36,662 bases of DNA from Paludibacteraceae bacterium (GCA_017630395.1 JAGBVI010000074.1:1-36662), one strand, 5' to 3'. Positions 24,545-33,624 are shown, counted from the stretch's first letter. The notes: generated by a model from the sequence alone, not told the origin. Numbers and translations are program-made.

Positions 24545-24552
24545 TAACTTTG
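24545..24552 (+). promoter_or_regulatory. -7 box of panB
   Basis: TAACTTTG, 23 nt before the panB ATG, fits TAnnTTTG. The -33 position is T-rich (TTTT at 24527-24530) but not an exact TTTG. Confidence 0.55.
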
Positions 24553-24575
24553 CATAGTTTTTAACGAAAATAGAA

Positions 24576-25391
24576 ATGTCAGTACATAGCGAAATTAAGA
24601 AGGTTACAACGAAAGTTCTAATCAACATGAAGTCACAAGGGGAGAAAATCTCTATGTTGACTGCCTATGACTTTTCGATGGCTTCTATCATCGATAAAGC
24701 CGGTATGGATATTATTTTAGTGGGTGATTCTGCTTCTAATGTTATGGCAGGTAACACCACAACGTTGCCAATGACGTTGGAGCAGATGATATATCATGCA
24801 CAGTGTGTGGTTAGAGGTGTTAAACGAGCTCATGTTGTGGTAGATATGCCATTTGGCAGTTATCAATCAGGGGAAGCTGATGCGTTGCATTCTGCTATTC
24901 GTATAATGAAGGAGACGGGTGCTGATTCTCTTAAAATTGAGGGTGGTGTAGAAGTTGTTCCTTCTATCAAAAAGATTATTGATGCAGGTATTCCGGTGAT
25001 GGGACATATTGGTTTGATGCCACAATCCATTAATAAATATGGAACTTATGCGCTTCGTGCCAATAATGAAGAGGAAGCACGCAAACTAAGAAGTGATGCA
25101 AAAGCATTGGAAGAGGCAGGATGTTATGCTATTGTTATTGAGAAAGTACCGGCTGTCTTAGCTGCAGAGGTGGCAAAATCAGTTTCTATTCCTATCATCG
25201 GTATCGGAGCAGGTTCTGGTGCTGATGGACAAGTGCTTGTAATGCATGATATGTTAGGAATTAATATGGATTTCTCTCCTAAATTCCTTCGTCGTTATGC
25301 CAACCTTAATCAGGTGATTTCTGAGGCTGTGGTAAATTATATCAATGATGTAAAATCGGGCGATTTCCCGAATGAGAATGAACAATATTAA
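24576..25391 (+). CDS. panB: 3-methyl-2-oxobutanoate hydroxymethyltransferase
   Basis: This 271-aa enzyme adds a hydroxymethyl group from methylene-tetrahydrofolate to alpha-ketoisovalerate, the first committed step of pantothenate (and so coenzyme A) synthesis. Family signatures are clear: [18 protein letters not shown], the Mg2+-binding Asp in [36 protein letters not shown], and [20 protein letters not shown] near the C-terminus. The length is typical. The gene stands alone. The other pantothenate genes are not in this window. Confidence 0.97.
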   Translation: MSVHSEIKKVTTKVLINMKSQGEKISMLTAYDFSMASIIDKAGMDIILVGDSASNVMAGNTTTLPMTLEQMIYHAQCVVRGVKRAHVVVDMPFGSYQSGEADALHSAIRIMKETGADSLKIEGGVEVVPSIKKIIDAGIPVMGHIGLMPQSINKYGTYALRANNEEEARKLRSDAKALEEAGCYAIVIEKVPAVLAAEVAKSVSIPIIGIGAGSGADGQVLVMHDMLGINMDFSPKFLRRYANLNQVISEAVVNYINDVKSGDFPNENEQY

Positions 25392-25434
25392 GAGTTTTTT
25401 TAGATTCCTGTAGCCTGGTTACAATCTATTGAGA

Positions 25435-25466
25435 GTCAGAATGTGTTTATACATGTTCTGACCTCT
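25435..25466 (+). terminator. Weak hairpin after panB
   Basis: GTCAGAATGTG (25435-25445) and CATGTTCTGAC (25452-25462) form a stem with a small internal mismatch, followed by CTCTTATT. The T-run is poor, so termination is uncertain. Confidence 0.35.
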
Positions 25467-25470
25467 TATT

Positions 25471-25528
25471 ATAAGTAGTTGTTTAATTTTATTGGTAATT
25501 TTAGTCAGGTTCTATAAGTTTGGTTGCG
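25471..25528 (+). repeat. Degenerate element ends between panB and mtgA
   Basis: ATAAGTAGTTGTTTAATTTT followed by ATT (25471-25493) resembles the left end of the 199-bp element. Fifteen bp later, GGTTCTATAAGTTTGGTTGC (25508-25527) resembles GTTCTATAAATTAGGTTGTG at 1693. The two element families again occur side by side. Confidence 0.4.
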
Positions 25529-25586
25529 ATAATTTTGAAAATATATTTTAAAGAATTTCTGATTCTCTCTCTCTAAATTTGATAAT

Positions 25587-26294
25587 ATGAAGAAAAAACA
25601 GAATAAATTATCTTCCCTTACTTTAAAAAATTTCGGTCGATGGTTTAGAAATCTTTTTTTAGCTCTTTTCGGCTTTTCGATTATTCTGGTGATTTTGGCT
25701 CGTTTTTTACCTATTCCTATTACTCCGTTGATGGTCATCAGAAATGTGGAAAGGATTAGTGAAGACAAACCTCTTCGCATGAAGAAAGAATGGGTGCCGA
25801 TAGAGGAAATTTCTCCTCATATAGTTAATGCGGTTATTGCCTCTGAAGATAATAAGTTTATGGAGCACTGGGGATTTGATTTCGATGCCATAAAAACAGC
25901 TGCAGAGAAAAATAAAAAGAGGAACAATACGGCTTTTGGTGCAAGTACAATCTCTCAGCAAACGGCTAAGAATTTGTTTTTATGGCCTAACCGATCTTGG
26001 CTTAGAAAGGGGTTGGAGGCCTATTTTACTCTTTTAATTGAACTATTCTGGAGCAAAGAGCGTATTATGGAGGTATATTTGAATATTATAGAAATGGGAG
26101 ATGGTATTTATGGCATAGAGCGAGCTGCCAATATTTACTATGATATTTCTGCTTCGGAACTTAATCGCTCACAGGCTGCGATTATTGCGGCTTCTTTGCC
26201 AAGTCCGCGTAAATATAATCCCAAAAACCCAACGGCCTACTTAAAGAAACGTCAATCTCAAATACTAAAAGTTATGCGACAAATGGGTAAATAA
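25587..26294 (+). CDS. mtgA: Monofunctional peptidoglycan transglycosylase
   Basis: This 235-aa GT51 enzyme polymerises lipid II into glycan strands. A single membrane helix lies at about residues 20-42. The GT51 domain shows the catalytic segment ASEDNKFMEHWGFD (with Glu acting as base), GASTISQQTAKNLFLWPNR, and ERIMEVYLNIIEMGDGIYGIE with the second conserved Glu. There is no transpeptidase domain, so it is MtgA rather than a class A PBP. It lies between panB and a glycan hydrolase gene, separated from the latter by the 199-bp element. Confidence 0.95.
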   Translation: MKKKQNKLSSLTLKNFGRWFRNLFLALFGFSIILVILARFLPIPITPLMVIRNVERISEDKPLRMKKEWVPIEEISPHIVNAVIASEDNKFMEHWGFDFDAIKTAAEKNKKRNNTAFGASTISQQTAKNLFLWPNRSWLRKGLEAYFTLLIELFWSKERIMEVYLNIIEMGDGIYGIERAANIYYDISASELNRSQAAIIAASLPSPRKYNPKNPTAYLKKRQSQILKVMRQMGK

Positions 26295-26343
26295 GAGGGT
26301 GTTGTTTTGATATCAAAATTATTTCTACCTTATGGAAATAGCC

Positions 26344-26542
26344 TAAGAAGTTGTTTAAATTTTATTTCGAGCATATTTGAGAGAGATTTTTAAGGTTATT
26401 TTTATTGTTTTTTTTTCCGTTAATAGTGGACTATTATCAAAAAAGAATAATAAAAATAGATTAAAAAGAATCTCAAAGATGCCGAAAATAAGAGAGTGAA
26501 ACTCTAAAGTATTTTTTTCAATAAAATTTAAATAGCTTCTTA
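26344..26542. mobile_element. Complete 199-bp MITE-like element
   Basis: The left end TAAGAAGTTGTTTAAATTTT (plus ATT, 26344-26366) and the complement of the right end (26520-26542) agree at 21 of 23 positions. Subterminal sequences also mirror each other (CATATTTGAGAGAGATTTTT on the left, AAAGAATCTCAAAGATGCCG on the right). It encodes no protein. Half copies occur at 23438-23517 and 36428-36537, and single ends at 21091 and 24480. The mobilising transposase is not recognised in this window. Confidence 0.75.
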
Positions 26543-26581
26543 ATTTTAAACTTAAAATCGTATCTTCTTCTGGAAAATTTT

Positions 26582-26589
26582 TATCTTTG
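26582..26589 (+). promoter_or_regulatory. -7 box of the glycan-hydrolase operon; decides the start codon
   Basis: TATCTTTG fits TAnnTTTG and overlaps the upstream in-frame GTG at 26589. Transcription would start near 26595, so translation must begin at the later ATG 26616. Confidence 0.55.
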
Positions 26590-26615
26590 TGAAAATTATT
26601 TCCAAAACATTGATA

Positions 26616-28151
26616 ATGAAGAATTTTGTAATATTTTTTTGTTCTTTTTTGCTAATTTTTTTATACGGAAGTTTCTCTATTGCTTCTGCAAACCCCGAAA
26701 AACGAGAATTCAGAGGTGCTTGGATTGCAACAGTTGCCAATATTGATTGGCCTTCCAATGTGAGTGCTACCTCTGAAGAGAAAAAGACAGAATTAATTCA
26801 AATTCTTGATTCGTTACGAAAATGCAAAATAAATGCAGTGATTTTTCAAATAAGGCCAACTGCAGATGCTCTTTATAAGTCGGACATTGAACCATGGTCT
26901 GAGTGGATTACCGGTGAGCAAGGTAGGGCTCCGGAGCCTTTTTTTGACCCATTGCAATTGGTTGTTGAAGAGGCTCATAAGAGATGTATGGAGGTGCATG
27001 CATGGATTAATCCCTACCGCGTTACCAATTTTCAAAACTATAAATTGGATGAAAATCATATCTATTTTAAGAAACCTCATTTGTTCAAGACTTACAGCGG
27101 ACGAATTTATTTTGATCCGGGATTGGAAGAAACAGGAGATTATTTGATTCGGGTGTTGCAAGATATTGTTTCTCGTTATGATATTGACGCATTGCATCTT
27201 GATGATTATTTTTATCCTTATCCCTCAGGAGGAGCTGATTTCCCCGACGAAGAGACTTTCCAAAATAATTCACGAGGATTTACTTCAAAGGCAGATTGGC
27301 GGAGGGATAATGTTAATAGAATCGTAAAGCGCATTCAAGACTCTGTTAAGCAAATTAAACCTTGGGTGGAGTTGGGTGTGAGTCCGTTTGGGGTTTGGCG
27401 GAATGCAAATAAAGATCCAAAGGGATCGGCAACGCAAGCAGGTGTAACCAATTATGATGATTTATATGCCGATGTGATTTTATGGGCGGATAGTGGTTGG
27501 GTAGATTATTTAGCTCCTCAACTCTATTGGGAATTGGGAAAGAAAGTGGCAGATTATGCAGTTTTGGCTCCTTGGTGGCAAGATAACGTTAAAAAGAGTA
27601 AGCTCTATTTTGGCCTGTATGCCTCCGGTTTGGAGGTGAATAAACCTAAAGCATGGAAAACACCTAACGAGTTGGTCAGACAATTGCGTTTCAATGAAGA
27701 GTGTATAAAGAATGATGGCGTGATTTTTTATAGTACTAAATATTTCTTGAAAAATATTCAGGGTTTGCAAGATAGTTTACAGACCGATTTTTACCGCCAT
27801 TACTCACTTCCGCCTCAATCTATTTGGAGCGAAAAGTCTGAGGCGCATTTCCCCGTGAATTTGCAATTGGATACAATGGATTGCTTGTCGTGGGATGCGG
27901 TTCTTGCTGATGAAGGAGAGGCAATTTCGTATTACGTAGTTTATGCTTTCCCGGATAGTTTGGAGTGCGATTTTGACGATCCTAACTTTATCCTGGAGAT
28001 TACTCCCAATACCAAAATTCAACTCTCCGATTATCCGCACTTGAATAATAGTATCTATTGTATCACGGTAACCGCAGTAAATCGTTTCAGAAAAGAGAGC
28101 GAGCCATACGAGTTTATTGTGAGAACAAAAAGATTAATGTCGGATAAGTAA
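26616..28151 (+). CDS. Secreted GHL10-family glycan hydrolase (DigH/YngK-like)
   Basis: This 511-aa protein starts at ATG 26616. The in-frame GTG at 26589 overlaps the promoter and would spoil the signal peptide. The signal peptide (MKNFVIFFCSFLLIFLYGSF ... ASA) leads into a GHL10 domain beginning EFRGAWIATVANIDWPSN, with INAVIFQIRPTADALY, WINPYR, DALHLDDYFYPYP (two acidic residues typical of the active site) and SPFGVWRN. A fibronectin type III-like domain closes the protein (about 415-505). In E. coli the relative DigH cleaves peptide-free peptidoglycan strands. The neighbouring mtgA gene fits a cell-wall role. It is the first gene of an apparent operon with the next two. Confidence 0.88.
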   Translation: MKNFVIFFCSFLLIFLYGSFSIASANPEKREFRGAWIATVANIDWPSNVSATSEEKKTELIQILDSLRKCKINAVIFQIRPTADALYKSDIEPWSEWITGEQGRAPEPFFDPLQLVVEEAHKRCMEVHAWINPYRVTNFQNYKLDENHIYFKKPHLFKTYSGRIYFDPGLEETGDYLIRVLQDIVSRYDIDALHLDDYFYPYPSGGADFPDEETFQNNSRGFTSKADWRRDNVNRIVKRIQDSVKQIKPWVELGVSPFGVWRNANKDPKGSATQAGVTNYDDLYADVILWADSGWVDYLAPQLYWELGKKVADYAVLAPWWQDNVKKSKLYFGLYASGLEVNKPKAWKTPNELVRQLRFNEECIKNDGVIFYSTKYFLKNIQGLQDSLQTDFYRHYSLPPQSIWSEKSEAHFPVNLQLDTMDCLSWDAVLADEGEAISYYVVYAFPDSLECDFDDPNFILEITPNTKIQLSDYPHLNNSIYCITVTAVNRFRKESEPYEFIVRTKRLMSDK

Positions 28152-28199
28152 AAAAATCCACGAAATGAATTTATAGAATCCTTTTTCAGAACAATTTGT

Positions 28200-29042
28200 A
28201 TGAAACCGATTGTAGCATTAGTATATGATTTTGACGGAACATTGTCTCCGTACAATATGCAAGAGTGTGGATTTATCCAATCTTTAGGAATGTCAGTTTC
28301 TGAATTTTGGACACATGCTAATCGTATGGCTGTTGATGAAGATGCCAGCAGCATATTATGTTATATGAAATATATGCTGGATTCAGCAAAAAAAGCCGGC
28401 TTCCCCGTAACAAAGGAGTTGTTGAGAAAGAGTGGAGAAGAGGTGAAACTTTATGATGGAGTGAAGGAGTGGTTTGCTTTGATTAATCAGTATGGAGAAA
28501 GTAAAGGAGTGCAAATAGAACATTATATCAACTCTTCCGGTTTAAAAGAAATGATAGACGGAACACCTATTGCGAATGAGTTTAAGAGAATTTACGCATG
28601 CTCCTACATATATAATGAAGTAGGAGAGGCTGTTTGGCCTGCTGTTGCTGTCGATTTTTCTACCAAAACTCAGTTCCTCTTTAAGATTAATAAAGGGATT
28701 AGAAGTGTTAGCGACAATGTTGAAGTCAATCGTTATACAAATGAAGAGGAGAGACCGATCCCATTTAAAAGGATGATTTATTTTGGAGATGGAGAGACAG
28801 ATATTCCGTGTATGAAGTTAGTCAAAAATCAAGGTGGCTACTCGATTGCCGTTTATCGTCCGGACTCTTCAAAATTGAGAGCCGCAAAGAAACTGATTTC
28901 AGACGGACGTGTGAATTTTGTTTGTGAGGCCGATTATCAAAAAGATGGAGAGATATTTGAAATCGTTAAAACGATTATTGATAAAATGAAGTCAGATTAT
29001 GATTTTGAAGTACTCCAAAGAAAACATCAAACCAAATTGTAG
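28200..29042 (+). CDS. HAD-superfamily phosphatase
   Basis: This 280-aa protein has motif I DFDGTLS (Asp10 nucleophile, Asp12 acid/base) at its start and a late motif YFGDGETDIPCMK (about 195-207), which supplies the metal-binding acidic residues. The 75-170 region, with an INSSGLKEMIDG segment, supplies motif II (Ser). This is the phosphoserine-phosphatase-like branch of the HAD family. The substrate cannot be inferred. It begins 48 bp after the glycan hydrolase stop and ends 5 bp before the next gene, so all three are probably co-transcribed. Confidence 0.85.
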   Translation: MKPIVALVYDFDGTLSPYNMQECGFIQSLGMSVSEFWTHANRMAVDEDASSILCYMKYMLDSAKKAGFPVTKELLRKSGEEVKLYDGVKEWFALINQYGESKGVQIEHYINSSGLKEMIDGTPIANEFKRIYACSYIYNEVGEAVWPAVAVDFSTKTQFLFKINKGIRSVSDNVEVNRYTNEEERPIPFKRMIYFGDGETDIPCMKLVKNQGGYSIAVYRPDSSKLRAAKKLISDGRVNFVCEADYQKDGEIFEIVKTIIDKMKSDYDFEVLQRKHQTKL

Positions 29043-29047
29043 AAAGT

Positions 29048-30145
29048 ATGGAAAGTAAATACACATCTAATTATTCTCGATTTCAATTTTATAATTTGCC
29101 CTTTACACCCAATTATGAAGAAGTGATTTATGTGGAGGAAGAATATGATGAACGAACCAATCAACTGATAAAAGAAAATTATGATTTTATCAAAGAGGCA
29201 TTTGCAAAAAGAGGCAAACGATTTGTCTATCTTCCCTATTTAACTCAAGAGTTACTATCGTCCGATGAAGTGTGGAGGTATAGAAGTCCGGGAACGACTC
29301 TTTCTGTGGATGAATTACCGGTTTTGGAAAGTAATTTCATGGTGAGGTATAGCAGGTTTAGCGATAGAATTAAATTTAAAAAACCTGCATTTTTTATCGC
29401 AACTCCCTATCTTGATATTTGGTTCAATAATGAACCCCCACTTTTTTATGATGCTCTGGCTATAGATGTCAGCGAAATGGATAACGCAGAAGCCTATTGG
29501 GATTACATGGTGGAGCAGATAGCTAATTTTTCACCCACTTGGGTGGAGTACAGACGTATCATAAATTCAGGGGATACAGGAGGAATACGATTTAGGGAAA
29601 TAACAGATCCCGATTACCTCTTCGAAGATGACGTTAATAAAATGTTGGAGGATGTTCGTTTAAAAGTTGACCAATTACGAAGAAGTGGGATTAGTGATGT
29701 GATATTGTCTCAGATTATTTTTCCGAAAGCACCCTTAAGTACGTTAAGAATAACCAAGGATTATAGAATCTTTTTGTCGGAGTATAACGATGTGGAAATA
29801 CACATGACTCCAATCGTAAAGGCAGTATATTTCCTTTTTCTTAGACATCCCGAAGGAATTTTATTTAAAGAGTTGATAGATTATCGGGATGAGTTGGATA
29901 TGATTTATAGAAGCGTAAAAGAGAAAAAAAAGATGAAAGATGAGCCATGGACCTTTTTTGATTATGCGCAAGTACAACGAATTTGCGACCCCACAGATAA
30001 CTCCATTAATGAAAAGTGTGCTAGAATAAAAGAGGCATTCTTGTTACATATTCATGAGGATATAGCCCAAGAGTACATAGTAACAGGAAAGAGGGGAGAA
30101 CCCAAACGAATAAAATTGTCGGCAGATAAAATTATTTGGGAATAA
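29048..30145 (+). CDS. Conserved-looking Bacteroidales protein of unknown function
   Basis: I cannot assign this 365-aa protein to a characterised family. It is hydrophilic and has no signal peptide or membrane segment, so it is probably cytoplasmic. The N-terminal half is rich in aromatic residues (YSRFQFYNLPFTPNYEEVIY, YLDIWFNNEPPLFYDALAID). The C-terminal part (AVYFLFLRHPEGILFKELIDYRDELDMIY) looks like a small helical or winged-helix module that I recall from other Bacteroidales proteins of unknown function. It starts 5 bp after the HAD gene and may act with it. Confidence 0.75.
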   Translation: MESKYTSNYSRFQFYNLPFTPNYEEVIYVEEEYDERTNQLIKENYDFIKEAFAKRGKRFVYLPYLTQELLSSDEVWRYRSPGTTLSVDELPVLESNFMVRYSRFSDRIKFKKPAFFIATPYLDIWFNNEPPLFYDALAIDVSEMDNAEAYWDYMVEQIANFSPTWVEYRRIINSGDTGGIRFREITDPDYLFEDDVNKMLEDVRLKVDQLRRSGISDVILSQIIFPKAPLSTLRITKDYRIFLSEYNDVEIHMTPIVKAVYFLFLRHPEGILFKELIDYRDELDMIYRSVKEKKKMKDEPWTFFDYAQVQRICDPTDNSINEKCARIKEAFLLHIHEDIAQEYIVTGKRGEPKRIKLSADKIIWE

Positions 30146-30181
30146 ATTTAATTTGTAGGGCTATTTTATTTAAAAAATTAT

Positions 30182-30229
30182 TACCTTTGCGTGTTTTTAA
30201 TAATTGAAGGAGACGTTTGTTGGTCTCTT
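30182..30229 (+). promoter_or_regulatory. thrS -7 box and leader hairpin
   Basis: TACCTTTG (30182-30189) fits the -7 box. In the short leader, GGAGAC (30209-30214) pairs with GTCTCT (30223-30228) around the loop GTTTGTTG. The loop contains UGU, which is the anticodon of one tRNA-Thr. A ribosome-binding site, AAAGGA, follows at 30232-30237. The link to ThrRS feedback is only a suggestion. Confidence 0.45.
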
Positions 30230-30243
30230 ATAAAGGATTAGAT

Positions 30244-32184
30244 ATGATAAAGATTACATTTCCGGACGCTTCAGTTCGCGAATTTGAGGCAGGAGTAACA
30301 GGATTACAGATTGCAGAGAGCATTAGTTCGAGATTGGCTCAAGATGTGTTGGCCATAAGTGTTAATGGTGAGATTAGAGATTTGAATCGCCCAATCACGG
30401 AAGATGCTTCTATTGTATTACATAAGTTTGAGGATGCAGAGGGAAAACATGCTTTTTGGCATACCTCAGCCCATTTGATGGCACAAGCTGTTCAGATGCT
30501 TTATCCAAATGCGAAATTTGGAATCGGTCCGGCCATCGAGAATGGATTTTACTACGATATAGATTTTGGTGATGTAGTTTTGAAAGAGGCGGATTTCGCA
30601 GCTATTGAGAAAAAAATGGCTGAAATAGTTGCCACAAAACAAACTTTGACTCGTGTGGATATCTCTAAAGCAGATGCAATGAAGATGTTCGATGAGCGTG
30701 GTGAAATTTATAAAACAGAGTTGATTAGTGAATTGGAGGATGGTACAATTACTTTGTACGAGCAAGGGTCATTTACCGACCTTTGTCGTGGTCCGCACTT
30801 GGCGGATGTTTCTCCAATCAAAGCTATAAAAGTACTTACTTTGGCCGGAGCTTATTGGCGAGGAGATGAAAAGAGAAAACAATTGACTCGACTATATGCA
30901 ATCACTTTCCCAAAGAAGAAAATGTTGGATGAACATCTTGCTTTGTTGGAAGAGGCTAAGAAGAGAGACCATAGAAAAATTGGTAAGGAGTTAGGTCTAT
31001 TCATGTTTACAGACATGGTTGGAAAGGGATTGCCAATGTGGTTGCCTCGTGGTACTGCTCTCCGCTTGAGATTGGAAGATTTTTTGAAAAGAATTCAAAA
31101 GAAATTTGGTTACCAACAGGTGATTACTCCGCATATCGGAAATAAAGAGTTATATGTAACATCTGGTCACTGGGATCATTATGGTTCTGATAGTTTTCAG
31201 CCAATCACCACTCCGGAAGAGGGAGAAATGTATTTGTTGAAGCCGATGAATTGTCCTCATCATTGTATGATCTATAGATGGCAGCCACGTTCTTACCGCG
31301 ATTTGCCTTTACGTTTGGCAGAGTTTGGTACTGTGTATCGTTACGAACAAAGTGGAGAGTTGCATGGGTTGACTCGTGTGCGCTCATTTACGCAAGATGA
31401 TGCTCATATCTATTGTCGTCCGGATCAGGTGAAAGATGAGTTTATCCGTGTTATGGATATTATATCGATTATCTTTAAGGCATTGAATTTTGATAATTTT
31501 GAAGCTCAAATTTCCTTGAGGGATCCTAATAATAAAACAAAGTATGTAGGTACTGATGAGAATTGGGCAAAAGCAGAGGCTTCTATTATAGAGGCTTGTA
31601 AAGAGAAAAATATGCCGGCAAGAGTAGAATATGGAGAGGCTGCATTCTACGGACCAAAGTTAGACTTTATGGTGAAAGATGCTTTGGGAAGAAGATGGCA
31701 ATTGGGTACTATTCAAGTTGATTATAACCTTCCAGAACGTTTCGAGTTGGAGTATGTTGGTGAGGATAATCAAAAGCATCGTCCCGTAATGATTCACCGT
31801 GCTCCGTTTGGTTCTATGGAACGCTTCGTGGCAGTGCTGATTGAACATACAGGAGGAAAATTCCCGTTATGGTTGACACCGGATCAGGTGGTGGTGCTTC
31901 CAATTAGTGAAAAATATAACGATTATGCTCAAAAAGTTGCGGATATTTTGGATTCATACGATATTCGTGCAATAGTTGATGACAGAAACGAGAAAATAGG
32001 TAGGAAAATTAGAGATAATGAGGTGAAAAGAATCCCTTATATGCTTATAGTTGGCGAAAAAGAAGCAGAAAATGATGAAGTTTCTGTAAGAAAACAGGGC
32101 GAAGGTGATAAAGGTTCCGTAAAAATTACTACCTTTGCATCCGAATTGAAAAAAGAAGTTGAGGAGATGATGAATGCATGGTGA
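30244..32184 (+). CDS. thrS: Threonyl-tRNA synthetase
   Basis: This 646-aa class II synthetase attaches threonine to tRNA-Thr. The start is ATG 30244 (after AAAGGATTAGAT), not the upstream TTG, giving the normal TGS domain (residues 1-60). The editing domain ([12 protein letters not shown], with the zinc-like HxxxH) and the catalytic core ([54 protein letters not shown]) follow. The anticodon-binding domain ends the protein. The length is normal. It leads the thrS-infC-rpmI-rplT cluster, the standard bacterial order. Confidence 0.98.
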   Translation: MIKITFPDASVREFEAGVTGLQIAESISSRLAQDVLAISVNGEIRDLNRPITEDASIVLHKFEDAEGKHAFWHTSAHLMAQAVQMLYPNAKFGIGPAIENGFYYDIDFGDVVLKEADFAAIEKKMAEIVATKQTLTRVDISKADAMKMFDERGEIYKTELISELEDGTITLYEQGSFTDLCRGPHLADVSPIKAIKVLTLAGAYWRGDEKRKQLTRLYAITFPKKKMLDEHLALLEEAKKRDHRKIGKELGLFMFTDMVGKGLPMWLPRGTALRLRLEDFLKRIQKKFGYQQVITPHIGNKELYVTSGHWDHYGSDSFQPITTPEEGEMYLLKPMNCPHHCMIYRWQPRSYRDLPLRLAEFGTVYRYEQSGELHGLTRVRSFTQDDAHIYCRPDQVKDEFIRVMDIISIIFKALNFDNFEAQISLRDPNNKTKYVGTDENWAKAEASIIEACKEKNMPARVEYGEAAFYGPKLDFMVKDALGRRWQLGTIQVDYNLPERFELEYVGEDNQKHRPVMIHRAPFGSMERFVAVLIEHTGGKFPLWLTPDQVVVLPISEKYNDYAQKVADILDSYDIRAIVDDRNEKIGRKIRDNEVKRIPYMLIVGEKEAENDEVSVRKQGEGDKGSVKITTFASELKKEVEEMMNAW

Positions 32185-32230
32185 TTCTTTTTGTTGATAA
32201 ATAGTTAATAATTAATATTTTACTTAAATT

Positions 32231-32245
32231 AAGGAGGATAAAATT
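32231..32245 (+). promoter_or_regulatory. Strong ribosome-binding site with ATT start of infC
   Basis: AAGGAGG (32231-32237), then ATAAA, then ATT at 32243-32245. Such a complete Shine-Dalgarno is unusual in this genome, where most genes lack one, and it supports the ATT start. Confidence 0.85.
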
Positions 32246-32809
32246 ATCGCAACCAAGACATTTGTTAAGAGACCGGATACCAAGGGTGGTAACAATGCCA
32301 AAGATGCTTATCGCATCAATGATCGTATCCGAGAGAAAGAAGTTCGTTTAGTTGGAGAGAACGTGGAGCAGGGGGTTTATTCCATCGAGGAGGCTCTTCG
32401 TATTGCAGACGAGTTAGATGCAGATTTAATTGAAATCTCACCAAATGCTGTACCTCCGGTTTGTCGTGTAGCGGATTATCAAAAGTTCCTTTATCAGCAA
32501 AAGAAGAAGGAGAAAGAGATGAAAGCGAAAGCAACGAAGGTCGTGGTTAAGGAGATTCGTTTCGGACCGCAAACGGATGATCATGACTATAATTTTAAGT
32601 TGAAGCATGCTATCGGATTTTTACAAGAGGGTGCAAAACTTAAAGCTTACGTTTTCTTTAAAGGGCGTTCAATCTTATTTAAAGAACAAGGTGAAGTGTT
32701 GTTGCTTCGTTTTGCGAACGACTTAGAGGAGTATGCTAAGGTGGATCAATTGCCTCAATTGGAAGGTAAGAGAATGATTATCCTACTTTCTCCTAAGAAA
32801 AAGAAATGA
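32243..32809 (+). CDS. infC: Translation initiation factor IF-3, with an ATT start codon
   Basis: Translation most likely begins at ATT 32243, 5 nt after a strong AAGGAGG (32231-32237). Read from there (188 aa), the protein starts with the usual basic stretch ([19 protein letters not shown]) and then [14 protein letters not shown], the conserved IF-3 N-domain opening, which would be lost from later starts. The linker region is rich in Lys ([14 protein letters not shown]). The C-domain contains [23 protein letters not shown]-3 discriminates against non-ATG starts, so an AUU start lets it limit its own synthesis, as known in E. coli. It lies between thrS and rpmI. Confidence 0.95.
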   Translation: MIATKTFVKRPDTKGGNNAKDAYRINDRIREKEVRLVGENVEQGVYSIEEALRIADELDADLIEISPNAVPPVCRVADYQKFLYQQKKKEKEMKAKATKVVVKEIRFGPQTDDHDYNFKLKHAIGFLQEGAKLKAYVFFKGRSILFKEQGEVLLLRFANDLEEYAKVDQLPQLEGKRMIILLSPKKKK

Positions 32810-32842
32810 TCTATTTTTATTATAATTTTAAAATTTAAAAAA

Positions 32843-33040
32843 ATGCCAAAAGTAAAGACTAATTCCGGTGCCAAAAAGAGGTTCGCCCTTACCGGATCAG
32901 GAAAAATTAAAAGAAAGCATGCTTTTAAACGTCACATCTTGACGAAAAAAACTAAGAAGCAAAAATTAGGTTTAACTCATTCTGCATTGGTATCAGGTGC
33001 TGATACTAAGAATGTTAAGAGTTTGCTTTGTATTCGTTAA
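32843..33040 (+). CDS. rpmI: 50S ribosomal protein L35
   Basis: This 65-aa, strongly basic protein matches L35: [20 protein letters not shown], then [20 protein letters not shown]. It lies 33 bp after infC and 74 bp before rplT, the standard arrangement. The length is normal. Confidence 0.98.
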   Translation: MPKVKTNSGAKKRFALTGSGKIKRKHAFKRHILTKKTKKQKLGLTHSALVSGADTKNVKSLLCIR

Positions 33041-33114
33041 AATAAGTATTAATCGATTGTTTAGCACAAAGTTCTCGTTTTATGAGGCGCTAACAGTCAC
33101 AAATTTTAAAGAAA

Positions 33115-33465
33115 ATGCCTAGATCAGTAAATCATGTTGCTTCAAGAGCAAAGAGAAAGAAAATTTTGAAACTCACCAGAGGGTATTATGGTGCTAGAAA
33201 AAATGTTTGGACAGTTGCAAAGAATACTTGGGAAAAGGGTCTTTTGTATGCTTACCGTGACCGTAAGAACAAAAAACGTAATTTCCGTGCTTTGTGGATT
33301 CAACGTATCAATGCTGCTGCTCGCTTAGAGGGTATGTCTTACTCTCAATTGATGGGTGCTATCCATAAGTCTGGTGTTGAAATAAATCGCAAAGTTTTGG
33401 CAGACTTGGCTATGAATCAACCAGATGCTTTCAAAGCTATCGTTGATAAAGTTAAGAATGCTTAA
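33115..33465 (+). CDS. rplT: 50S ribosomal protein L20
   Basis: This 116-aa basic protein matches L20: [35 protein letters not shown], and [21 protein letters not shown]20 binds 23S rRNA early in large-subunit assembly and represses its own operon in some bacteria by binding the mRNA. The 74-nt gap before it may hold such a site, but I could not recognise a pseudoknot. A terminator follows at 33484. Confidence 0.98.
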   Translation: MPRSVNHVASRAKRKKILKLTRGYYGARKNVWTVAKNTWEKGLLYAYRDRKNKKRNFRALWIQRINAAARLEGMSYSQLMGAIHKSGVEINRKVLADLAMNQPDAFKAIVDKVKNA

Positions 33466-33483
33466 TATCTTATGATATGATTA

Positions 33484-33529
33484 AAAGATTGGTTGAAATG
33501 TGAAGCCTTTTTGACCAATCTTTTTTTTT
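33484..33529 (+). terminator. Intrinsic terminator of the thrS-infC-rpmI-rplT operon
   Basis: AAAGATTGGT (33484-33493) pairs with ACCAATCTTT (33514-33523), the latter running into a run of Ts (33521-33529). Confidence 0.88.
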
Positions 33530-33586
33530 ATTGTCTTGTTTGCACTCTTTATTATATTTATTTTTGAAAATTACCTTCCTAATACT

Positions 33587-33617
33587 TTTGTATCCTATTT
33601 TTTTATCATTAACTTTG
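33587..33617 (+). promoter_or_regulatory. Promoter of surE (TTTG-N19-TAACTTTG)
   Basis: TTTG (33587-33590) and TAACTTTG (33610-33617) are 19 nt apart, an exact consensus. The surE ATG at 33625 is only 7 nt after the -7 box, so the mRNA would have almost no leader. Confidence 0.7.
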
Positions 33618-33624
33618 TCTTGTT

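Larger units (their letters stand above)
24184..24575. other. Intergenic region with candidate small-RNA gene and panB promoter
   Basis: No protein-coding gene was found. The stretch contains a promoter (24314-24345) and a terminator (24403-24434) with only about 55 bp between them, an isolated element end (24480-24502), and the panB promoter (24545-24552). Confidence 0.65.

Noticed and set aside
25574-25581. TAAATTTG as a promoter for mtgA
   Set aside because: It lies only 5 bp before the ATG and has no TTTG box at 19-20 nt. In AT-rich DNA such matches are expected by chance.
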